From: Candidatus Peregrinibacteria bacterium
Lineage (GTDB): Bacteria > Patescibacteriota > Gracilibacteria > CAIRYL01
Length of the DNA: 44,384 bases
Direction: 5' to 3'
Assembly (NCBI GenBank): GCA_016220175.1
Contig: JACRHZ010000069.1
Span: forward strand, 1-44,384
Of the stretch, positions 1-9,000 are shown in pieces; positions within the stretch are counted from its first letter, which is position 1; the number at the start of each line of letters is the position of its first letter. A model generated the notes under the pieces. It was not told where the DNA came from, did no database searches, and was given only the letters and a program-made list of their open reading frames with translations. Position numbers and translations under genes: made by a program.

Positions 1-140
1 AGAATCTTTTCTTATATGTTCTGCTTTGAATAGTATGACTGCTCTCGGAATGCCAAAAAGTTACAAAATAGTATGAAAACCTTAGAAAAAGAAAATTGCT
101 CTTTCCTGAGTCTCTATATTATGATTTGTGCAACAAAGCC
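1..140. mobile_element. Terminal ~133 bp of an IS5-type insertion sequence (left copy)
   Basis: Bases 8-141 are an exact inverted copy of 44251-44384. The outer end, read on the minus strand from position 140, begins GGCTTTGTTGCACAAATCA. From memory this resembles the terminal inverted repeats of the IS903 group of the IS5 family. No complete transposase is inside the window, so only one IS end is visible. Its junction with host sequence falls inside an SLH protein gene, which it has cut. Confidence 0.6.
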
Positions 141-141
141 A
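8..141. repeat. 134-bp perfect inverted repeat, left arm
   Basis: Reading the last 134 bases of the window in reverse complement reproduces these bases exactly, starting TTTCTTATATG and ending CAACAAAGCCA. Identity stops where host sequence begins (AGTGGAAG on the left, CTTCCTGA on the right). This is what two copies of one IS end in opposite orientation would give. Confidence 0.95.
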
Positions 142-1585
142 AGTGGAAGCGCTAAAAATTCTCGGAGAACTGGTTTCATGGGATCTTCTCTCTTCAACTT
201 CCGAGGGATCATTGCCATTTCAAGATGTCAGTGCAGATGAATGGTACAGCCGATATCTTCTTTATGCTGTAGAAAAAAACATCATCGACGATTCGGGAAA
301 CTTCTTTGAACCGGCAAAACCAATTACCCGTGGAAAAATGGCGGAATATATTTACCGCGATTATGTCGTTCGGGAAACAGGAGATGCATATGACGTGAAA
401 TATGACGCACAATTTATTGGTGGAGGATCATCAGGAACTCCTTCTGCTGATTGTACAAATGCCGATATCGCACAAAGTATGCTCTACGACCAAGTTATTG
501 CAAATGATCCGAAAAAAGATTTTTTTGCGCTCTACCGAAAAAAAGATCCGGTGCGAAAAAGAGATTATTTTCAGGTATTTACAGATGATTCCAAATCAGG
601 AATAGTGGAAAATGTTTCCGAAAAATCATGGTTTTTTTGGCTCGATACAGCGCCAAATACAAAGTTCGGACATGACACCAAAATGATGACGGTAAATTTT
701 AATGGCTGTACAATTTCGCAAAATTCTTCGTTTTTATGGCCAATTGTAGATGGAAAAGAACTCTGGAATACCGACACAGAAAGAACTAATACAAAGGATC
801 TGACCTACGTCGGAACAAAAGCAGGACTTGCTCCGCAGGCATCACTTCCTAGTCCCGTAATGAAACCCTGCAATGCACCAGCAGATTCCAAGAAGTTCGC
901 ACTCATTGTCTCTTTTGGAGAAGATCGATTCTTCAAACAAGATGCTGTAAATATGAACACATTTCTGTGTAATAAAGGGTATCAAACATCATATATCGAT
1001 AATACTCCAGCAAATCCATTCACAGAAATCAGCAGACAACTCGATGTCATTTCGACCCTTTCCACAAGAAATGGCGGAAACAAAGCATTTTTCTTTTATG
1101 TCACATCACACGGCATGCAGCCTTCGGGAAATCTCGTTGTCAGAATGGAAAACGGAACGGATGCGGCAGGGAATCCGATTCAGAATGTGGTGACAATTCC
1201 CCTCCCTGATCTTGCCGAGACAATGAAGACGCACGGTTTTGAAACCATGAACAGCGAAGAATTTTCTCTCGTGCACGATACGTGTTATTCCGGAAATGTT
1301 GTGCCACTGTATGAACAAAAAGCTGCCGCTCTCGCAAAAACAATTGTCGGTTGGGTGAGCGCATCTTCTCAGTCGAATCAAGAAAGTATTGGAGATTCAA
1401 ATACTGGATCGTATCATACGAATACTCTTCTCCATTGCATCGAGAATTCTCTTCCCTACGCGAGTTTTGCAAAGTGTGTCGACGGAGAAGCACAAAAAAA
1501 TCTGGGAGCAGATTATGCCACCGCAACACCAATTATCGAAAAACTCACTCCAGCAACGGATGATGTGGTGCCGTTTTTGCCGTAA
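128..1585 (+). CDS. SLH-domain protein with caspase-like protease domain, 5'-truncated by IS
   Basis: The reading frame begins at a GTG inside the IS end, just after an in-frame TGA at 122-124, so the native N-terminus (signal peptide and probably more SLH repeats) is missing. Residues about 5-80 form the tail of one SLH repeat and a second one (FQDVSADEWY, then PITRGKMAEYIYRD). These normally bind cell-surface polymers. Residues 255-400 look like a caspase/C13-C14 fold: a strand start (KKFALIVSFG), a catalytic-type His328 in FYVTSHG and Cys386 in HDTCYSGN. The expected role is a surface-anchored cysteine protease, but this copy is probably inactive as a gene because start and export signal are lost. 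It converges with the zinc-ribbon gene, whose stop lies 12 bp away. Confidence 0.7.
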   Translation: MQQSQVEALKILGELVSWDLLSSTSEGSLPFQDVSADEWYSRYLLYAVEKNIIDDSGNFFEPAKPITRGKMAEYIYRDYVVRETGDAYDVKYDAQFIGGGSSGTPSADCTNADIAQSMLYDQVIANDPKKDFFALYRKKDPVRKRDYFQVFTDDSKSGIVENVSEKSWFFWLDTAPNTKFGHDTKMMTVNFNGCTISQNSSFLWPIVDGKELWNTDTERTNTKDLTYVGTKAGLAPQASLPSPVMKPCNAPADSKKFALIVSFGEDRFFKQDAVNMNTFLCNKGYQTSYIDNTPANPFTEISRQLDVISTLSTRNGGNKAFFFYVTSHGMQPSGNLVVRMENGTDAAGNPIQNVVTIPLPDLAETMKTHGFETMNSEEFSLVHDTCYSGNVVPLYEQKAAALAKTIVGWVSASSQSNQESIGDSNTGSYHTNTLLHCIENSLPYASFAKCVDGEAQKNLGADYATATPIIEKLTPATDDVVPFLP

Positions 1586-1597
1586 ATTATAATTTCC

Positions 1598-2284
1598 TTA
1601 CTTTGATTTCTTTTTCGCCTTTACGACTTTTTTTGGCGCAGCCTTCTCCTCTCGCTCTTTTTTCTTGGATTTTTCCTGAGACGCTGCCTTTTTTGGCTCT
1701 TCTTTTTTCTCCTCAAGAATCGGCTTTACTATTGCCGCTTCTTTCTTGAGACCAGCGGCTTCAAGCGCCTTGATGATCTTGTCGAGCTTTGAATTCAAGC
1801 GTTCAAATTCTTGTGCGTAATCGCCACCAGATTTCTTCGGTTTGAATCCACCATCATCCTTGCCGAAACATTTACTGCAATATACAGGTTTTTCGCCTGT
1901 TGGGCGAAACGGAACCTCACAATCGTCGCCACACTCGGCACAGACAACCTTATACATTCTCTTCTCCCCAAAATCTGAGCGTCCTCTGTCTCCTCCTCGG
2001 TCTGCTCTGTCTCCGCGATCTCTTCCTCCAAATTCTTTTCTACCAAAATCTCGACCTCCTGATGAACTGTTCATACTTTTAAAACAATCACTGCAGTACA
2101 CGGGTCTTTCTCCTGTTGGTCTAAACGGGACTTCACAGTCATTTCCACACTCAGAACATGTTGCACTGTGCATCTCTGGTCTCCTGTCTCCCGCACCGAA
2201 TCCGCCCCTACTACGACCGAAATCGTTGCCTCGAGAATGACCTCCAAATCCTCCGCCACTTCTTTTATTATGAAAATTTCCCAT
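1598..2284 (-). CDS. Small zinc-ribbon protein with Gly/Arg-rich and Lys-rich segments
   Basis: This is a 228-aa protein with two near-identical zinc-knuckle units, each with a CxxC (CSECGNDC or CAECGDDC), then VPFRPTGE and PVYCSDCF or PVYCSKCF, at about residues 42-65 and 111-135. The segments around them are rich in Gly, Arg, Phe and Asp, as in RGG-type nucleic-acid-binding tails. Residues about 150-175 look helical (LNSKLDKIIKALE), and the C-terminus is a Lys-rich tail. This composition and its position just downstream of a DEAD-box helicase on the same strand suggest an RNA- or nucleic-acid-associated role, by inference. No exact family name is recognised. No clear Shine-Dalgarno precedes the ATG. 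Confidence 0.8.
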   Translation of the reverse strand: MGNFHNKRSGGGFGGHSRGNDFGRSRGGFGAGDRRPEMHSATCSECGNDCEVPFRPTGERPVYCSDCFKSMNSSSGGRDFGRKEFGGRDRGDRADRGGDRGRSDFGEKRMYKVVCAECGDDCEVPFRPTGEKPVYCSKCFGKDDGGFKPKKSGGDYAQEFERLNSKLDKIIKALEAAGLKKEAAIVKPILEEKKEEPKKAASQEKSKKKEREEKAAPKKVVKAKKKSK

Positions 2285-2432
2285 AGAATTGTTGATAAGA
2301 GTTAAATTGAGCTGAGGGACTCTATTCCTATCCTAGGGAAAAAGCAAAGAGATTCTTCTCTTTTTTCGGCTAAAGATTCTCATTCCCCTGGATGGGAGCC
2401 TGTTTTAATGGAATACAAAAAGTGAAATACCA

Positions 2433-3668
2433 TCAAAAATTCCCTGAATTTCTTCGCTGATGATTGTTCCTGTGGGAAAAATTTCGCCGAGGAGTCCACC
2501 TTCGCTTTTCCTCAGCATTTTCTGATGAAGAAGCAGTTCTTAAGGGAGGCGTGTTTGGAGTTTGGGAAACGGGAAGGTTTTGACGAATGAGGCGTTCAAT
2601 ACTTCGAACTCCTCCACGTTGATGTGGAGCGGCAAAAGAAATAGCATGACCAACTGAGCCGGCACGACCAGTTCTGCCGATACGATGTACATAATCTTCG
2701 GGGTTATCGGGGAGATCATAATTTATCACGAGTTCAATTCCTGATACGTCAATCCCGCGAGCGGCGATATCTGTGGCAACGAGAATTCGATATTTCCCAA
2801 TTCGAAAACCCTGAAGCGCTTCCCTGCGCTGAGAAAGCGAGCGATTGGAATGAATTTCCGAAGCATTATGACCATTGTCGCGAATTTTGCTGGCAATTCT
2901 TTTTGCTTCATATTTCGTCCGAGTAAAAATGAGAACGCTCCCCCTATATTCCGATAATATTTTAATAAGCAGGGAAACTTTGTTCGGTTTATCGACAAAA
3001 AATAATTCCTGCGTGACGTCTTTTGCCGCGGTCCCAGAAGGCGCAACTTCAACGCGAATCGGAAGTTTCATATATTTGGCGGCAATGGCCACGATTTCTT
3101 TTGGCATCGTCGCGGAGAAGAGCATCGTCTGTTTCTCGCTCGGAACACGAGCCAAAATTTTATTCACTTGTGGGGCAAATCCCATATCGAGCATACGATC
3201 GGCCTCATCCAAAACAAGAATTTTGACGGCATCGAGACGAACCGTTCTTTGCTCCAAATGATCGATGAGTCTTCCCGGAGTTGCGATGATTATATGTGGA
3301 TTCGCTTGGATGCGTTTAATTTGGCGAAAAATTGGCTCTCCTCCAATAAGTACAACGGTTTTGAGTCCAAGTTGTCGACCGATTTTCTGAATTGCTTCAT
3401 CAACCTGTAAAGCAAGTTCACGGGTGGGAACGATGATAAGTCCTAGTCCTTTAGCCTGAACTAAACGCTGAAGCATTGGGATACCAAATGCGAGAGTTTT
3501 TCCGGTACCGGTTTGAGCAATTCCCATAAGGTCTTTGCCCTCAAGAGCGTGGGGAATCGATTGTTGCTGTATTGGAGTCGGTACGATGTAATTATTCCTC
3601 GTGAGGATGTCAAGAATTTTTGGTGCAATACCAAGTCCATGAAAACTGCTACTTTGTGGTGGGATCAT
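2433..3668 (-). CDS. DEAD-box ATP-dependent RNA helicase (RhlE-like)
   Basis: Helicase motifs appear in the usual order: Q motif (PTPIQQQSIP), motif I (AQTGTGKT), Ia (PTRELALQ), Ib (TPGR), II (LDEADRMLD), III (FSATMP), V (ATDIAARGIDV) and VI (HRIGRTGRAG). This defines an ATP-dependent RNA-unwinding superfamily 2 protein, 411 aa from the chosen start. The C-terminus is short and basic (RRWTPRRNF and following Asn/Arg-rich residues), which may bind RNA. The frame is open up to a TTG at 3734. The ATG at 3668 (MIPPQ) is preferred because family proteins start close to the conserved F-x-x-L-G region, although neither start has a strong Shine-Dalgarno. Likely roles are ribosome assembly or RNA turnover. 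Confidence 0.9.
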   Translation of the reverse strand: MIPPQSSSFHGLGIAPKILDILTRNNYIVPTPIQQQSIPHALEGKDLMGIAQTGTGKTLAFGIPMLQRLVQAKGLGLIIVPTRELALQVDEAIQKIGRQLGLKTVVLIGGEPIFRQIKRIQANPHIIIATPGRLIDHLEQRTVRLDAVKILVLDEADRMLDMGFAPQVNKILARVPSEKQTMLFSATMPKEIVAIAAKYMKLPIRVEVAPSGTAAKDVTQELFFVDKPNKVSLLIKILSEYRGSVLIFTRTKYEAKRIASKIRDNGHNASEIHSNRSLSQRREALQGFRIGKYRILVATDIAARGIDVSGIELVINYDLPDNPEDYVHRIGRTGRAGSVGHAISFAAPHQRGGVRSIERLIRQNLPVSQTPNTPPLRTASSSENAEEKRRWTPRRNFSHRNNHQRRNSGNF

Positions 3669-4033
3669 GTGCTGAGTGTAGCGCAAGTGGAGGAGAAAAG
3701 ATAGAGATTCATGAAGGAAGTAGGGACGGGACAATACCTTCTTTTTCCGTGAGATTGTTCAATTTACGATATGCCATAATAATTTAAAAAAAATCTGGTA
3801 TCAGTATAGAATATCTGTAAAATTTTTCATGAGACAAAAAAATGCTCATTCACAAAATACGGCTTTCCCCAGGTGTTTTATGAAATGTCTATTCTGTCGA
3901 CGGAGCTCGACAACAGAAAAACATTTAAGAAAATGGCTTCATAACTCAATTTTTCTCGAGTGGTGAATTTTTGCCTTTCATGAAAATTTTAAAAGTGATT
4001 TATACTACATGAGTGATTTTTTCATATATTTTT

Positions 4034-4873
4034 ATGAACGAAGAAAAAATTGCTATTTTTGAGGGCAAAAGAATTCGTCGATATTACGATGAAAAAACTG
4101 AAAAATGGTTTTTTTCAGTGGTGGACATTATTCAAGCTTTGACTCAGCAAAGTAATTATCAAACTGCGAGAAAATACTGGAACAAGCTCAAAGAAAGATT
4201 GAAAACAGAAGGAAGTGAGTTGGTGACAAATTGTCACCAACTGAAATTTGTGGCTCAAGATGGCAAATATTACGCAACAGATGCGGCTGATGTTGCAACC
4301 TTGCTTCGCCTCGTTCAATCAATTCCGAGTAAAAAAGCGGAGCCCATTAAGCTTTGGCTGGCAAAAGTCGGCTATGAACGAATGCAAGAGATGAGTGATC
4401 CAGAAAAAGCTATGAATCGGTCACGTGAATATTGGCAAAAAATGGGGAGAAGTGAAAAATGGATTCAGCAACGAATGATGGGACAGGAAATCAGGAACAA
4501 ATTAACGGATTATTGGAAAAATAATGAAGTTAAAGAACAGAATGAATTCGCAATTCTGACAAACATCATCCACAAAGAATGGAGCGATCTCTCCATTCAG
4601 AAACATAAACAATTGAAACATCTCAGAACACAGAATTTACGTGATCACATGTCGGACGCAGAACTTATCTTCACCGCTCTGGCGGAACTTTCTACCCAAA
4701 AAATTGCCGAAGTGACTCATGCAAAAGGCTTTGAGGAAAACAAAATTCCCGCTAAAAAAGGCGGAAAAATTGCGAAAGATGCACGCCTTGCTTTGGAGGA
4801 AAAAACAGGAAAGTCAGTGATTACTGGAGAAAATTATTTGCCGAAAAAAAATCCAAAGAAATCCTTGATGTGA
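4034..4873 (+). CDS. Bro-N/DinD-like protein
   Basis: The 279-aa protein begins with a Bro-N-type domain (EKIAIFEGKRIRR, then KWFFSVVDIIQALT, and VATLLRLVQSIPSKKAEPIK at about residues 85-105). Phage antirepressors and E. coli DinD share this domain, and the overall length matches DinD (about 270 aa). The C-terminal half is helical (LTNIIHKEWSDLSI, then LRDHMSDAELIFTALAE) and ends in a Lys-rich tail, also as in DinD. DinD in E. coli is DNA-damage inducible and inhibits RecA; no LexA-type operator is visible here. The frame also opens at a GTG at 4013. A TATACT box at 4001-4006 would place transcription start near 4013, which gives a short leader for the ATG at 4034. Confidence 0.75.
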   Translation: MNEEKIAIFEGKRIRRYYDEKTEKWFFSVVDIIQALTQQSNYQTARKYWNKLKERLKTEGSELVTNCHQLKFVAQDGKYYATDAADVATLLRLVQSIPSKKAEPIKLWLAKVGYERMQEMSDPEKAMNRSREYWQKMGRSEKWIQQRMMGQEIRNKLTDYWKNNEVKEQNEFAILTNIIHKEWSDLSIQKHKQLKHLRTQNLRDHMSDAELIFTALAELSTQKIAEVTHAKGFEENKIPAKKGGKIAKDARLALEEKTGKSVITGENYLPKKNPKKSLM

Positions 4874-5062
4874 TTCGAATGGGAGGTGTTTGGGGAAAAC
4901 GGAAAAGTGGGCCTTAAAAGAACAGATATACTTGGCTCGGGAAGTGAGATTCTTCACTTTATGAAGTTCGGGGGTCCCGCAGTTTCGCTTCGCGAAATGC
5001 GGGACAAAGTATCTTCGGACTCACCTCAATGCTCCGCATTGGGCTCGTCTCGAATTCAACTT
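4874..5062. other. Non-coding spacer with hairpin and tRNA-like fragments
   Basis: No credible gene is seen. The spacer contains a stem-loop (cccgca ... tgcggg, near 4976-5004) that could end transcription of the DinD-like gene. A phrase at about 4930-4941 (cttggctcggga) echoes the 3' end of the adjacent tRNA on this strand, suggesting a partial duplication of the tRNA end. Confidence 0.4.
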
Positions 5063-5137
5063 TGGCTCGGGAGGAAGGGATCGAACCTTCGAATGGTGGA
5101 TTCAGAGTCCACTGCCTTACCACTTGGCTACTCCCGA
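5063..5137 (-). tRNA. tRNA-Gln (anticodon CTG)
   Basis: On the minus strand the acceptor arms TCGGGAG and CTCCCGA pair perfectly, followed by discriminator G and an encoded CCA. The anticodon stem GTGGA/TCCAC encloses the 7-base loop CTCTGAA, giving anticodon CUG (reads CAG, Gln). The T arm has GGTTCGATCC and the D arm AGTGGTAAGGC. The length is 75 with CCA. A TACAAT box lies about 12 bases upstream of the mature 5' end (RC of 5150-5155) and is the likely -10. Confidence 0.93.
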
Positions 5138-5395
5138 ATAATGAGTGAATTGTAAACGATTGAACAGATTTTACCAGATCCCGGATAACTCACTTCGTTC
5201 GTTTCCGGGACGATGGGTTCGGCAAGCCGAGCGCATCGCTTGGCGATTCCCGAATAATGAGTGAATTGTAAATAGATGGAAAAATTTTACAAGATCCCGG
5301 ATCAAGTCCGGGACGATGGGCTCCAAAATGCTCGCCTCCGGCTCGCAAATGGAGCGCATCGCTTGGCGACTCCGGATCATTGACGACATTGTAAA
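5123..5395. repeat. Three partial duplications of the tRNA 5' end and its leader
   Basis: The 34-bp segment 5123-5156 (tRNA 5' end plus upstream leader) recurs at 5239-5272 with 32/34 identity, and again in degraded form at 5362-5395. Between the copies lies a second repeated block (agatcccggat at 5176 and 5292, then ccgggacgatggg, then gagcgcatcgcttggcga). Each block contains a cccgga/tccggg inverted repeat. The copies do not form full tRNAs. No gene is present here. Confidence 0.75.
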
Positions 5396-5477
5396 TGTTT
5401 CTTCATATTTTTCCACTAAAAAATCGACTTCTGCTCTTCATGAATGATATATTTCTTTCCGATTTTTGTATGCCTGT

Positions 5478-6002
5478 ATGAATATTCATCCCCTCTTCGT
5501 TCACTTCCCGATTGCGCTTCTCACTTCCTACGCCGTTTTTGAAATCATTTCTTTTGGAAAGCTTCAGAAAAACGTGACATGGAACTTTGTGAAAGGAATT
5601 TTCGTTCTTACAGGATTCATAAGCGCACTCATTACTCTACAAACTGGAGAACTCGCGGCAGAGATTCTGGGAAAAAGCGATCTTATTAAAATGCATTCGT
5701 TCTTCGCGACTATTGCCACATGGATATTTGTTCTGCCGTCTTTTGCGTACGGAATATTTTTTCTGAATCATTTTGAATGTTGCCATTCTGTAAAAACAAA
5801 AATAAAAAACTATCGATTGAGCACTCGAGTGTTTTATGTCTGCAATGTACTTTCTCGAATCCTTCTGAAGAGATGGATTCTCATGATACTGGCAGTGGCA
5901 GGATTTACAACAATGATGGTTACCGGAGCACTGGGAGGAGCTATCGTGTATGGAAAAGATGTTGATCCAGTGGTCCGATTTGTTGTGGATTTTTTGATGT
6001 GA
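5478..6002 (+). CDS. DUF2231-like membrane protein
   Basis: This is a 174-aa integral membrane protein with four predicted membrane segments (about residues 10-28, 40-60, 75-98 and 133-155). It opens with NIHPLFVHFPIALL, the hallmark of the DUF2231 family, whose conserved His residues are thought to bind metal or haem. A second conserved His sits in LIKMHSFFAT. The frame opens at a TTG at 5466, but the ATG at 5478 places the HPLFVHFP motif at the N-terminus as usual. It converges with the giant surface-protein gene (gap 14 bp). Its function is unknown. Confidence 0.75.
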   Translation: MNIHPLFVHFPIALLTSYAVFEIISFGKLQKNVTWNFVKGIFVLTGFISALITLQTGELAAEILGKSDLIKMHSFFATIATWIFVLPSFAYGIFFLNHFECCHSVKTKIKNYRLSTRVFYVCNVLSRILLKRWILMILAVAGFTTMMVTGALGGAIVYGKDVDPVVRFVVDFLM

Positions 6003-6016
6003 AGCGTTGTTGTCAC

Positions 6017-9000
6017 TTAGAGCTCAAATGCTTCACATGAGAGTTTTGCAAATTCATTTCGAGTGATAAATTCTGTAGGGCGGAATGTTCCATCTTCGTA
6101 TCCGTGAACCCATTTTTTTGAATACGCAGAAAGTATTGGCCCAAAATACCAATCATCTTTCGAAATATCTGGAAATGGATTTTCTGTTTCGCTTTCGATT
6201 TCGTCAGATATTTCTGCAGATTTCATCGCTATTTTAAGTGCTTCAGCTCGAAATATTTTGTATTGTGGTCCAAAAGTGTTATCGAAATATCCTTTCACCC
6301 ATCCGAGATTTTTTGCGGTAGTGATATATTTGTGAAACCACGCATCCGAAGGAACATCTGGAAATATCTGCGTTTCGTCGGCGCTAAGCTGTTTTCCACT
6401 GAGAGTAACAACCATTTTGACAACTTCTGCACGAATAATATTGTCATTTCCGCGGAAATTATCGGTTTTCTGCACCACTCCTTTTTCTTGCAATTTTTGC
6501 ACGCATTCTTGCGCCCAATCTGCCGTTCCTGGAACATTTTTTTTCTCTGGAATCGAAGTAAGTTCTCCTTTTGTTTTGGTTTCAAGAATTTCTGCTTTTG
6601 CGGTGCTTTCTGCGACCACGAAAAGTGTAAAGTGATCTACTTCAACGAGCATACTCTTCCCGTCCTCAGAAAGTTTTTCTCCGAGTACTTCCCTATACAC
6701 ACTTTCTTTCACATTATAGAAAAGAACTTTCAATCCTGTTTTTCCATAATATTTTTCGGGAAGTGGTAAAGTAAGAATTGTTATTCCTGGAACCGATTTT
6801 TTTCCAGCAGTACAAATGTCGTTTCCCTGTGATCCAGCGCTCTCTATACATTGATAAAAAGTGAGAGATTCTCCTTTCTCTGCCTTCATTTCATACGCAT
6901 TTACGTATGTAAAAAATGGAGGAAGTTCTTTTGGCAACTTGGTACTTACTACTTTTTGTGGAGAGAGAATTTTCTCTTTATATTTTTTCTGCGTTCCCAA
7001 ATTCATCACAACTGTCCCCTTTGAAAAATGTACACTTGCTTTTTCATCTTTTTCCTCAAGTGTCACATCTCTCGTAAATGTCGCTTCTGAGGCTCCATTA
7101 TCGGGAAGATCAACCGCACGATTTTGTAGAATTATTGGATCTACTAAAGAAGGTGTTTCTGGAAGAGTGTACGGAGTTTCCAGAAGTTCTCGCCTCACTC
7201 CACCACCACCACTTACTGGAGGCGGTGTCTGAGGTGGATTAGGATTAGGATTAGGATTTGGGTTTGGATTTGGGTCTTTATCGAGAACACATTTTCCATC
7301 TCTAAGAGAAAATCCTTCCTTACAGGTGATCTTACATTCTGGTGGCGGACCGACTTCTCCATTATCTATTGGATCACATTTTCCTGGTTCTAAATCATCT
7401 TTTACACATTTATCACCGTCGAGAGAAAATCCATCGTCACAAGTAATTTTACACTCAGGCGGGAGACCAACATCTCCATTATCTACTTCAGACGGATCAC
7501 ATTTTTCTGGTTCTGAGTCATCTTTTACGCATTTATCACCGTCGAGAGAAAATCCATCATCACAAGTAATTTTACACTCAGGCGGGAGACCAACATCTCC
7601 ATTATCTACTTCAGACGGATCACATTCTGTTGGCTCTGGATTTGCCTCGAGAGACGATTCAAAAGCTCCAATATCGATTCTTCCTTTCTGGATTCTGTCT
7701 TGTCCTCTTTGATCGGTTTTTGGAATACCATTTTTTCCTGGTTCGGCATTTTCGTTCCCTGCGTTAATTGCTTTGCTGCCTGGAAGAAGGGCATGAGTAA
7801 ATGTTGTACCACCGTTATCTTTGAGGTCTTCAAGATGAACAATTCCTACAATATCGTCATCACTGGTTACTGATTCATCTTCTGGATAGGTAATAGTTGC
7901 ATTTTCGATTGTTCCAAAGAGGTTATATCCATTGCTCGTAATTGGTCCAGAAACATCATCGAGAATTGCTTCAGCCTGACCAAAGGGAATAATTCCTCGT
8001 GTGTTTTCTGCAACAATTGTATGGCTAAGTTTAACATCTCCAGTTTCCCCATCATTATTCGTAACTATTTTTACGCCACCTCCTTCTCCATCAGTGACTA
8101 CAGAATTTCGAGCAATCGTGCTGTTATTAATAACAATATCTACTGAGTGAGCCCAAATTCCACCACCTAATTTTGCAATGTTTTCAGAAATAGTACTATT
8201 CTCAATCGTTATACTGCCATCATCTTCAATATACATTCCTCCACCTGAAACATCAGCAGTGTTTCCAGAAATAGTACTATTCTCAATCGCTATATCGTTA
8301 TAATTTTCTATTCCAGCACCTAATTTTGCAGTGTTTCCAGAAATGGTACTATTTTCAATCATTATACTGCCATTATTTTCTATTCCTCCACCATAAGTAG
8401 CATTATTTCCAGAAATAGTACTATTCTTAATTGTTATATTGCCATTATCTTTCTCATTTTCTATTCCACCTCCATATTTTGCCATGTTCCCAGAAATAGT
8501 ACTATTTTCAATTGTTAGCGTTGCTTCATTAAAGATTCCACCTCCATTTCCGTCAATATTTCCATCTCGTATTGTCAGGTTTTTCAAGGTTACCTCGACA
8601 TTCCCCGCAGTACCATTAATATGAAATACTCTCACGTTATACTCAATATTTTCTTCTCCCGCCTTTCCGCTGATAGTAATATTCGATTTTCCTTCTTCAT
8701 CAAGAATGCCTTCAATATTCATGCTCGAAGTAATAAGGAGTTCTCCGTATCCGTCACCACTCTTAAGGCGAAGAGTTTTTCCTCCGAGAGCTGAAGAATC
8801 AAATCTAATGACATTGATATCTGGATTTCCATTTGCGACAGCAATTGCTTCTCGAAGACTCAAAACAGAATCTGAATTATCTACAACGTCTACTTCTGTG
8901 GTGACGAGAAGCGGATTCGGATTACATTCGTGATCTGATCCATAATACTCACAAATATTAGGAGGAGGTGCTGGAGCTTTATCTGGCACACACTCTCTTC

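Noticed and set aside
3669-3734. N-terminal extension of the DEAD-box helicase from a TTG
   Set aside because: The extra 22 residues match no helicase feature; the ATG at 3668 puts the conserved region at the usual distance.
3735-4012. Possible gene in the spacer between helicase and DinD-like gene
   Set aside because: No frame of useful length with plausible start was found; the spacer holds only promoter-like A/T-rich sequence and a small inverted repeat near 3890-3920.
8165-8525. CRISPR array
   Set aside because: The regular repeats are in frame within a coding gene and encode beta-helix turns; spacers are not unique and no cas gene is near.
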